A stretch of 19,927 nt of DNA. It comes from Limosilactobacillus pulli. Its GTDB lineage: Bacteria; Bacillota; Bacilli; Lactobacillales; Lactobacillaceae. The notes below the pieces were generated by a model. The model ran no database searches, was not told the DNA's origin, and was given only the letters and a program-made list of their open reading frames with translations. A program made the position numbers and the translations under genes. Positions 13,794 through 19,927 of the stretch are shown here, one piece after another. Within the stretch, counting starts at the first letter, position 1, and each line of letters opens with the position of its first letter. The stretch lies in NCBI RefSeq assembly GCF_947381555.1, contig NZ_CANCWQ010000030.1:1-19927 (forward strand), given 5' to 3'.

Positions 13794-15561
13794 ACAAATC
13801 AAGCTTTTTCGGATTTTAAAGCATGATTCGTGGGTGCGACCGTTCCTGCGACGTTATCGTAAAAGTCTGATCCTGGCGATCTCGCTGGGGATTTTGACGT
13901 TTGTCGGCGCGGCCGGGCTGATGTTTAGTGCCGGCTACCTGATCAGTCGCGCCGCTGAGCAGCCGGTCAACATTCTGTTAATCTACGTGCCGATCGTTTT
14001 GACGCGCGCGTTTGGGATTGGCCGGCCGACACTGCATTATGCCGAGCGCCTGGTCAGTCACAACTGGGTGCTTAAGATGACTTCCAGATTGCGGCAGCGA
14101 CTGTATGACGCCTTGGAAACCGATGCGATCTTTTGGCGTCGCCGCTATCAGCTGGGGGATCTGCTGGGATTACTAGCCGATGATATTGGTCATATTCAAA
14201 ACCTTTATCTGCGCACGATCTTTCCAATGCTGGTTGCCTGGGGCCTTTACGTGATCTGGATTATCGCGCTGGGCTGGCTTTCACCATTATTAGGGCTGGC
14301 CGTGCTACTGATCTTTGGCCTGATGATCATCGCCATTCCGTGGTGGTCAACAGTGATCAATGGAGCGCGCCAGATGAAAGACAAACAGCTGCGCGATCAG
14401 ATGTACGCCGAATTGACGGATGATGTCTTGGGACTGGCTGATTGGCGCTTAGCGGGCCGTCGCGAAGACTATCTGAAACGCCACGCGGCAACGGAAAAGC
14501 TGGCGATGAACAATCGGCTGGCGGAGCATCAATTTGCTCGGCGGCGGGATTTCTTAATGGAGATGCTGTTTTTGTTAATGGCCGTCAGTCTGGTTCTCTG
14601 GGGAGCCGCGCGCTGGGGACAGTATCATGGCGGCGCGGCGGATTGGATTGCCGCCCTGGTATTGGCGCTGTTTCCACTGGCTGACGCGCTGTCGCCACTG
14701 CCGGCTGCTGCTCAAGAAACCAATCTTTATGGCGAGTCGCTGCGTCGTTTGAATGAGCTGCCAGCTACCGAGCAAACATCAGCAGCTGATTTGCTTCCCC
14801 GTGCGCCATTTCAAATTGAGCTGTGTGATCTGCATTATCGCTATCAAGCTGATGATGACGAAGTGCTCAAAGGAATCGATTTAACGATCAAGCCTGGGGA
14901 AAAGCTGGCCGTGCTTGGGCGTAGCGGGAGTGGGAAAACGACCCTGCTCTCTTTATTGCGGGGCGATCTGCGGCCAACGCAGGGAATCGTCACTGTAGGA
15001 GGTATTCCGAGTTTTGAGCTAGGGAATCTGGCGGCTGAATTATTTGGCGTTATCAACCAGCAGCCTTATCTATTCAATACCACGATTGCCAATAATCTCC
15101 GGCTGGGCAATGAAGAAGCCAGTGATAAACAGTTGAAAGACGCGCTAATGCGGGTTGGCCTTTGGGAAATGATTGATCAGCTGCCGCAGAAAATGGAGAC
15201 GCCGGTTGCTGAAGCTGGGCTGCGCTTTTCTGGTGGTGAGCGGCATCGGCTCGCGCTGGCACGGATTCTGCTACATGACGCGCCGATCATTTTACTGGAT
15301 GAGCCAACGGTTGGTCTGGACCCTATTACGGAACGTCAGGTAATTGAAACATTTCAAACGCAGCTGCGGGATCGCACGCTGATCTGGGTGACGCATCATC
15401 TGCAGGGAGTCGAACAAATGGACCGTGTGATCTTGATTGATGATGGTCGGCTCAAACTGCAAGGCACGCCGACTGAGCTATGGCAGCAAAGCGCGTACTA
15501 TCGCGGCCTGCTGACTGCTGATCAGGGCGGACCGTTGAGCCTGGCGAATAAGCGCGATTAA
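13786..15561 (+). CDS. cydC: ABC exporter subunit CydC (second cyd ABC protein)
   Basis: A 591-residue half-transporter, partner of the preceding protein. I start it at ATG 13786, six bases after GAGGTGA; an in-frame GTG at 13777 lies inside that ribosome binding site. It overlaps the previous gene by eight bases. Six hydrophobic segments span about residues 25-305, with the family-typical SAGYLISRAAEQPVNILLIY and RAFGIGRPTLHYAERLVSH in the first half. The ATPase has Walker A GRSGSGKTT at 378-386, the Q-loop in VINQQPYLF, the variant signature FSGGERHRLALARI, Walker B IILLDEPT and the H-loop WVTHHL. By E. coli homology this is CydC (cydD by operon order). Only a weak hairpin and T tract follow on the plus strand. 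Confidence 0.93.
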   Translation: MFRQIKLFRILKHDSWVRPFLRRYRKSLILAISLGILTFVGAAGLMFSAGYLISRAAEQPVNILLIYVPIVLTRAFGIGRPTLHYAERLVSHNWVLKMTSRLRQRLYDALETDAIFWRRRYQLGDLLGLLADDIGHIQNLYLRTIFPMLVAWGLYVIWIIALGWLSPLLGLAVLLIFGLMIIAIPWWSTVINGARQMKDKQLRDQMYAELTDDVLGLADWRLAGRREDYLKRHAATEKLAMNNRLAEHQFARRRDFLMEMLFLLMAVSLVLWGAARWGQYHGGAADWIAALVLALFPLADALSPLPAAAQETNLYGESLRRLNELPATEQTSAADLLPRAPFQIELCDLHYRYQADDDEVLKGIDLTIKPGEKLAVLGRSGSGKTTLLSLLRGDLRPTQGIVTVGGIPSFELGNLAAELFGVINQQPYLFNTTIANNLRLGNEEASDKQLKDALMRVGLWEMIDQLPQKMETPVAEAGLRFSGGERHRLALARILLHDAPIILLDEPTVGLDPITERQVIETFQTQLRDRTLIWVTHHLQGVEQMDRVILIDDGRLKLQGTPTELWQQSAYYRGLLTADQGGPLSLANKRD

Positions 15562-15639
15562 ACCGATTTTGGAACGGAATAGATGTTTTTTTGCTGCTGA
15601 ATTTAGGAATTAAGCAACGAGCTGAGAAAAGAGTAAATG

Positions 15640-15669
15640 AAAAAGCGCCCAGCTGATTGCTGAGCGCTT
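15640..15669 (-). terminator. Terminator of the polyprenyl synthase gene
   Basis: On the minus strand AAGCGCTCAGC (15669-15659) pairs with GCTGGGCGCTT (15653-15643, one mismatch) and is followed by a T run. It lies about 45 bases after the gene's stop. Being between convergent genes it may also help end cyd transcription, although the plus strand lacks a T run. Confidence 0.7.
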
Positions 15670-15715
15670 GACGGCATGAGATGAGACGTTGCAAATCTTC
15701 AAGGCGTATGGCTGG

Positions 15716-16708
15716 CTAAACGGTTCTTTGCATGAGCTGTTGCGTCAGCTGACCTAACAGGCGCTGAGCCGGGGAATCCGGCAGCTTTTTCAGCCACTGA
15801 TCGGCCTTTTGCGTAAATCGCTGGGCTAACTGACGGGCTTCATCCAGCGCGCCGCTGTTGATTACAATGGCCTTGATCTGCTGCTCGCTGGCGGGGGTCA
15901 GCGGTCGTTCAAGCAGCGGCTGCAGTTCTTTGACCGCAGTTGGATGCTGCAGGGCCAATAAAAGCGGCAGTGAATAGACGCCGGTGTCCAAATCCTGCAT
16001 CACGGGCTTGTTGAGTTTGCTTTGGTCGGTATAGTCAAGCAGATCGTCAATTATTTGAAAGGCAATGCCCAGGTTCTGACCAAAACGCGCGGCATAGGCA
16101 GTGGTTTGGTGATTGGCCCCAGCAAAATGCGCGCCTTCGCTAGCGGCCAGCTGGAAAAGAACCGCCGTCTTGCCGTTGACGTTGCGCAAATACTGGGTGA
16201 CTTGCTGTTGTTGGTGATAACGTAGCGCCATCTGTCCTAATTCGCCATCTAAAATCTTTTTCATGGCCCGTGCGTTGATCTGCAGATACTCATCGTTGGC
16301 CAGGTTGGCAATTAAGAGGTCAAAAAACTGGGTAAACAGTAGGTCGCCGGCATAGACCGCCGTATCCTTGCCAAATTGGGATTGAATGCTGACTTGACCG
16401 CGACGCTTGGGCGAATCATCGATAATGTCGTCATGGATCAACGTTGCCATGTGTAGAATCTCGATTGACGCGCCCAGCTGAATCAAACGGCTGCGCGTGG
16501 CAGGGTCCCATTCATTGGGTGTGGCTGCCTTAGCTACCAGCAGCAGCAGCGTCGGGCGCAGAAACTTGCCGCCGTGACTGGCCATCTGCTGCAGGGCATG
16601 TGCCAGTTCGGGATTGCGGCATTGCAGGCGAGTGTTGATGAGCTGGCGAACCTGTTTTAATTCACTGCCGATTAAGTGTTTGGTTTGAGTTTGAAATGAA
16701 TTGATCAT
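15716..16708 (-). CDS. Long-chain polyprenyl diphosphate synthase
   Basis: A 330-residue trans-isoprenyl diphosphate synthase that adds isopentenyl diphosphate units to an allylic primer, giving the long chain used as quinone side chain. The motifs are clear: GGKFLRP (45-52), the first Asp-rich motif in IHDDIIDDSPKRRG (DDIID at 93-97), Lys180-Thr181 in NGKTAV, and the second Asp-rich motif DDLLD at 221-225. Ala88, five residues before the first motif, is small, which in this family favours long products. This points to a quinone-tail enzyme (HepT/IspB-like) rather than IspA-type farnesyl synthase. The start has AAGGAAC upstream. It is divergent from the prenyltransferase gene across only 60 bases, so the two are probably co-regulated. 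Exact chain length cannot be read from sequence. Confidence 0.9.
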   Translation of the reverse strand: MINSFQTQTKHLIGSELKQVRQLINTRLQCRNPELAHALQQMASHGGKFLRPTLLLLVAKAATPNEWDPATRSRLIQLGASIEILHMATLIHDDIIDDSPKRRGQVSIQSQFGKDTAVYAGDLLFTQFFDLLIANLANDEYLQINARAMKKILDGELGQMALRYHQQQQVTQYLRNVNGKTAVLFQLAASEGAHFAGANHQTTAYAARFGQNLGIAFQIIDDLLDYTDQSKLNKPVMQDLDTGVYSLPLLLALQHPTAVKELQPLLERPLTPASEQQIKAIVINSGALDEARQLAQRFTQKADQWLKKLPDSPAQRLLGQLTQQLMQRTV

Positions 16709-16768
16709 AATAATGAGTTCCTTAACTAAATAATTTTTGTTGCAAGAGATGAAAGGATTGCTTAGAAA

Positions 16769-17671
16769 ATGTCGCTGAAAGTTTTTTTGGAATTGATTGA
16801 GGTGAAGGCCAAAGCTGCCAGTCTGCTGCCCTTTTTATTGGGCGTTGGCTACAGCATCTGGTACTACCATGCGTTTGACTGGCGGGTAATGCTGGTGTTT
16901 TTGATCGCGATGCTGCTGTTCAACATGGCCGTCGACGTAATGGACAACTACAACGATTACCGCCATGCCATCGACACTGAGGTCTACCAGCAAAAGACCA
17001 ACATCATTGGTCGCGAGCAGCTGTCATTATCAGCCATGCGCCGTCTGATTGCCGGGATGGTGTTGATCGCATCGCTATTGGGCATTTGGCTGGTGGCTCA
17101 GGCTGGCTGGCCGCTTTTAGGAATGGGCGTCTTCTGCTTTTTGGTTGGGATCTTTTATTCATTTGGTCCCTATCCACTGTCCGGGCTGCCGGTGGGTGAG
17201 TTCTTCGCTGGTTTTACGATGGGCTTTATGATTGTTTTGATCACCATCTATCTAAACGTGCAAGGGCATTTTTCCTGGGATTGGCCAAGTCTGGGGCGGA
17301 TCCTGGTGCTGGCGATGCCGTTGGAGCTTTGGATCTCGAATCTGCTGCTGGCCAACAACCTTTGCGACGCGGAAGAAGATCTGCGCAATCATCGGCATAC
17401 GATTGTCCGGCTGTTGGGCAAGCGTGTCTGTCTGATTGCGTTTAGCATCAAAAACGTCCTGGCATTTTTGTTTATCACTATATCACCATTCTTTCGTATT
17501 TCACCATTTACGGTAATTTTATCTTTGCTTATTGTACCTTTCGTTTTCAAACAGAACAAGATGCTTATCAAAAGACAAGTTAAAAATGAGACGTTTATTT
17601 GCGCTGTTCGCATCTTGATGGTTGGCGGCGCGACTCAGGTTCTGACTTATCTAATTGGAATGGTTCTCTAA
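16769..17671 (+). CDS. menA: UbiA-family prenyltransferase, probable MenA (DHNA polyprenyltransferase)
   Basis: A 300-residue membrane protein with about eight or nine helices. UbiA-type enzymes join a polyprenyl diphosphate to an aromatic acceptor. The first Asp motif is in DVMDNYNDYRHAID (Asp56, Asp59, Asp63, Asp69) and the second in NNLCDAEEDLRNHR (Asp200, Asp204). Placement between a polyprenyl synthase and NDH-2, next to cytochrome bd, argues for 1,4-dihydroxy-2-naphthoate as acceptor, making demethylmenaquinone. A weak GAAAGGAT site lies 11 bases before the start. Codons after about residue 230 (17458-17600) are suddenly AT-rich, about 31% GC in 120 counted bases against 50% in the 60 bases before. 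This hydrophobic part also departs from its neighbours, suggesting a recombinant 3' end. The stop is followed by the NDH-2 ribosome binding site. Confidence 0.85.
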   Translation: MSLKVFLELIEVKAKAASLLPFLLGVGYSIWYYHAFDWRVMLVFLIAMLLFNMAVDVMDNYNDYRHAIDTEVYQQKTNIIGREQLSLSAMRRLIAGMVLIASLLGIWLVAQAGWPLLGMGVFCFLVGIFYSFGPYPLSGLPVGEFFAGFTMGFMIVLITIYLNVQGHFSWDWPSLGRILVLAMPLELWISNLLLANNLCDAEEDLRNHRHTIVRLLGKRVCLIAFSIKNVLAFLFITISPFFRISPFTVILSLLIVPFVFKQNKMLIKRQVKNETFICAVRILMVGGATQVLTYLIGMVL

Positions 17672-17686
17672 AAGGGGTTGAAGGAA

Positions 17687-18892
17687 ATGAAAAAAATCGT
17701 CATTTTAGGTGCTGGCTATGCTGGCTTGAAAACCGTTGTTGAATTGCAGAAAAAAGTGGCTAAAGCGGCTGAGATTACGCTGGTTGAACAAAACGACTAT
17801 CATTATGAGGCAACCAATCTGCATGAGGTTGCGGCCGGTAACGTTGCGCCAGAACGGATCTGTTTTGACATTCAAGACGTCCTTAGTCCTGCCGTTAAGC
17901 TGATCAAGGATCGCGTCGTCAAGGTAGATCCTGATGCTAAGCAGATTGAGCTGGCCGAACACGCGCCGCTCAACTACGACTACTGCGTGCTGGCATTGGG
18001 TTTTGTCTCGGAAACGTTTGGCATCAAGGGAGCCGTGGAAAACAGCCTGCCAATGGCCAATGTTGACCAGGCAGCTCAGATTGCTGATCATTTAAATGAA
18101 CAGATGGTGCAATACCGTACTGATCATAATCCAGATCATCTCAAGATTATCGTTTGCGGTGCGGGTTTTACCGGTATTGAATTGGCGGGGGCCCTTTACG
18201 ATGCCAGAAAGCGTCTGGCCAAGTTGGCAGTAGTCGATCCAAGCACGATCCAGATCAAGATGATTGATGCCTCGCCACGGATCTTGCCGATGTTTGACGA
18301 CAAGATGAAGGGTTATGCCGTTAAGTTGATGCAAAAAGAACAGCTGACTCTACAAGGACAGGCGGCAATCAAAGAAATCAAGCCGGGCGCGGTCGTTTAT
18401 CAAACTAAGGATGAACAGCTTCATGAGGAAACGGCCGGAACGATCATCTGGACAACAGGGGTCAGCGGCAGTCCGGTCATGGCAGCCTCTGATCTGCCGC
18501 AGCGGCGTGGCCGGGTGATGGTGACTGATCACTTAACGGCCCCAGAATATGATGATCTGTACGTTTTGGGCGACGTGGCCGCGGTAATGCCGCCAGATGG
18601 GAAACGTCCTTACCCAACCACAGCTCAGATCGCGCTGACGATGGGGATCTACGCGGCCAAGGATCTTGCCGCACGGGTAGCCGGCAGTCAGCGTCCCGGC
18701 CCATATTCATATCACTCGCTGGGGACCGTGGCTTCAATGGGCAACACGCATGCTTTTGGCGTCGCGATGGGGATGAAGTATTATGGCTACCCAGCTTCGG
18801 TAATCAAGAAGATGATTGCCAACAAGTCGCTGATTGAAACTGGCGGTGTCAAGGAGCTGCTTGCCAAGGGCCGGTTTGATCTGTATCACTAG
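17687..18892 (+). CDS. ndh: Type II NADH dehydrogenase (NDH-2)
   Basis: A 401-residue single-subunit, non-proton-pumping flavoenzyme that passes electrons from NADH to membrane quinone. The ATG at 17687 is nine bases after AAAGGGG; the in-frame TTG at 17678 abuts it. The FAD-binding fold is shown by IVILGAGYAGLKT (GAGYAG at 8-13) with a following acidic residue in LVEQNDYHYEA. The NADH-binding fold is IIVCGAGFTGIELAG (GAGFTG at 158-163). The C-terminal FAD motif is YVLGDVAAV near residue 295, followed by the quinone-side YPTTAQIALTMGIYAAKDLA helix and a membrane-binding tail. It starts 15 bases after menA and is surely co-transcribed. It would be the entry point of the chain that ends at CydAB, lowering NADH when haem and quinone are present. 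Confidence 0.95.
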   Translation: MKKIVILGAGYAGLKTVVELQKKVAKAAEITLVEQNDYHYEATNLHEVAAGNVAPERICFDIQDVLSPAVKLIKDRVVKVDPDAKQIELAEHAPLNYDYCVLALGFVSETFGIKGAVENSLPMANVDQAAQIADHLNEQMVQYRTDHNPDHLKIIVCGAGFTGIELAGALYDARKRLAKLAVVDPSTIQIKMIDASPRILPMFDDKMKGYAVKLMQKEQLTLQGQAAIKEIKPGAVVYQTKDEQLHEETAGTIIWTTGVSGSPVMAASDLPQRRGRVMVTDHLTAPEYDDLYVLGDVAAVMPPDGKRPYPTTAQIALTMGIYAAKDLAARVAGSQRPGPYSYHSLGTVASMGNTHAFGVAMGMKYYGYPASVIKKMIANKSLIETGGVKELLAKGRFDLYH

Positions 18893-19009
18893 TCAATTAA
18901 TTAAATCTGACGCGTTTGCTGTTTGAGAAGGATTTTTCCGCTGTCGATCGAATCTGGTAAATTGAACGGATTTGTTTGTTATTGTTCGCTTCATTAAATG
19001 ACTTAATGA

Positions 19010-19413
19010 AACTCAAATCCGACGAAGGTTGTGCCAAATCAAACCATGCCGACCGTACCGGGCTACACGCCAAGCACTTCAACCGTGACACCGGCTGACC
19101 CAACGTGGGACACGCCGGTAACGTACATTAAGAATCAGACACCGCACCTAATACGCCAGAACAGCCACAAACGCCATCTGATCTGGCTGAGTCGTTAGTG
19201 ACGCCGAATAGAACAAGCGAGCTTGACCATTCGATAGATTCAGCAACAGTTGAAAATAATGCTAAGGTTGTTTCAAGCCACGCCAAGGATAATGATGCCA
19301 AGCGACTGCCACAGGCTGGCAATGCTCAACACGGATCAGTCCTAACGATGATTGGTTTAGGGTTTGCTGGTTTAGGCTTTGGCATTGGTAGATCCAAGAA
19401 GCGCAAATTATAG
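19010..19413 (+). pseudogene. C-terminal remnant of an LPXTG mucus-binding-type adhesin, frameshifted
   Basis: From 19010 one frame reads NPTKVVPNQTMPTVPGYTPS and then TVTPADPTWDTPVTYIKNQT, the end of a MucBP-like repeat. Near 19140 the frame shifts by one base, after which the other frame gives TPEQPQTPSDLAES, a Ser/Asp-rich spacer, the sorting signal LPQAG, a hydrophobic helix (SVLTMIGLGFAGLGFGIG) and the tail RSKKRKL. The intact form would be anchored to peptidoglycan by sortase. The fourth motif position is Ala instead of Thr, which usually abolishes sortase cleavage. There is no start, signal peptide or ligand domain. The left break follows a hairpin (18968-18974 with 19014-19020, and CATTAA/TTAATG inside). 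It could be the missing half of the N-terminal fragment at 2608-3238. Confidence 0.8.
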
Positions 19414-19457
19414 AGTTTCTTAGTTTTGTCGTCAGCTTGACCTACAGAATTACGATA

Positions 19458-19493
19458 AAAACGCATCATCCCATGTTTGGGGTGGTGCGTTTT
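19458..19493. terminator. Bidirectional terminator between the adhesin remnant and the small minus-strand gene
   Basis: A 15-bp stem (19458-19472 with 19479-19493, including two G-T wobbles) around ATGTTT, flanked by A and T runs so that it works for either strand. Confidence 0.85.
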
Positions 19494-19557
19494 AGTTCAC
19501 GATTATTTACTATTAAAATGCTTTGCTGCTTGGATTGGGTAACCGGATATTTTTGTT

Positions 19558-19839
19558 CTAGGCTTGGTCGTATGAGGTTGATCCGTGTGATGACGGGGCC
19601 TTTTGTTGATCATTCTGCCAATTAGCTAGATATTTCTGCAAGGCCTTAACGTCAGCTTGATCAAGTGAAAAAGTTGCGTCATGCGGCTCATTATTAAAGC
19701 CATGATTGCTCAAAAGCAGATTTAATCGGGGCTCGTCATTAGCAGGCTGCAGACTTAATTCATTGGCACAGCCGTCATCACGATCTTCCCCTTGATAACA
19801 GAGATGCAACCATTGATCATCGACATCGATCTTATGCAA
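19558..19839 (-). CDS. Small acidic hypothetical protein
   Basis: A 93-codon frame whose only plausible start is TTG at 19839, six bases after AGGAAG; an in-frame stop lies just upstream. The product is soluble and hydrophilic, rich in Asp, Asn, Gln and His, and begins with strand-like segments (MHKIDVDDQWLHLCYQGEDR; LNLLLSNHGFNNEPH). A likely helix, LDQADVKALQKYLANWQNDQ, follows, then a disordered tail. I do not recognise the family. It lies 15 bases after the stop of a gene that runs off the right edge and is probably in its operon. The terminator at 19458-19493 closes it. Confidence 0.6.
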   Translation of the reverse strand: MHKIDVDDQWLHLCYQGEDRDDGCANELSLQPANDEPRLNLLLSNHGFNNEPHDATFSLDQADVKALQKYLANWQNDQQKAPSSHGSTSYDQA

Positions 19840-19854
19840 AGGTATCTTCCTACG

Positions 19855-19927
19855 TCAATTGCTAGTTTGTAACATTCCAAATTTTGCTAGATTATTCGTC
19901 ATGACAAGTGCCTCGATCTGTGCTTGC
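19855..19927 (-). CDS. C-terminal end of a gene cut by the right window edge
   Basis: The minus strand is open from the edge to TGA at 19857-19855 and reads QAQIEALVMTNNLAKFGMLQ then TSN. Helical, normal composition and close spacing to the next gene suggest a real C-terminus, but only 23 codons are visible, so it is not identified. Confidence 0.35.
   Translation of the reverse strand, partial: QAQIEALVMTNNLAKFGMLQTSN

Noticed and set aside
19437..19625. 62-codon plus frame right of the adhesin remnant
   Set aside because: It runs through the bidirectional terminator and over the end of the minus-strand gene at 19558, with no ribosome binding site.
1..19927. CRISPR arrays, tRNA or rRNA genes, insertion sequences, prophage genes
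   Set aside because: No regularly spaced repeats, no cloverleaf or rRNA-like sequence and no transposase, integrase or phage protein motifs were seen in any frame.

Overview
This window looks like a chromosomal segment of a lactic acid bacterium of the Lactobacillaceae, most likely a heterofermentative genus such as Limosilactobacillus. The grounds are a cydABCD-type operon with LAB-like proteins, a YSIRK-like adhesin signal peptide, a Gram-positive glycerol kinase with the HPr-phosphorylatable histidine, PnuC, strong AAGGAG ribosome binding sites and TTGNNN/TATAAT promoters. The genus call is inference. There is no rRNA, tRNA, CRISPR array, intact transposase or phage gene.

Layout. 1-3240: a membrane-anchored protein of unknown function (minus), the tail of a lost AraC-type regulator (minus), a pnuC vitamin-precursor transporter behind a long hairpin-rich leader (plus), and a frameshifted, truncated adhesin N-terminus (minus). 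3240-4290: mostly non-coding, with one 49-residue small protein. 4300-6420: a 4-oxalocrotonate tautomerase-like enzyme and glycerol kinase, each with its own terminator; the glpK tail is partly duplicated downstream. 6420-6880: a compact convergent pair, a short plus-strand RNA against a minus-strand mRNA for a small membrane protein. This is arranged like a type I toxin-antitoxin locus and is the most interesting part of the window. 7000-7990: a two-TM SPFH protein. 8000-9630: 1.6 kb of degenerate DNA holding only the first ~60 codons of a butanediol/alcohol dehydrogenase with its promoter, then the cyd regulatory region. 9637-15561: cydA, cydB and the two ABC half-transporters in a tight operon. 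15716-18892: a polyprenyl synthase (minus), divergent from a UbiA/MenA-type prenyltransferase and a type II NADH dehydrogenase. 18900-19927: the C-terminal sorting-signal remnant of an LPXTG adhesin, a small hypothetical gene and the end of a gene cut by the window edge.

How the genes work together. Positions 9637-18892 encode almost a whole minimal respiratory chain. NDH-2 would pass electrons from NADH to a prenylated naphthoquinone and cytochrome bd would reduce oxygen. The polyprenyl synthase and MenA-like enzyme would build and attach the quinone tail, and CydDC would support assembly of the oxidase. No haem or early menaquinone biosynthesis gene is visible here, consistent with the known LAB habit of respiring only when haem and a quinone precursor are supplied. 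The broken bdh next door is another NAD(H)-linked gene, and TTGTGAA-type half-sites lie both at its promoter and in the cyd upstream region, suggesting redox control such as Rex.

The flanks are decaying accessory DNA. The two adhesin remnants lie on opposite strands and in the orientation expected if one inversion of about 16 kb had split a single gene. This is a hypothesis only.
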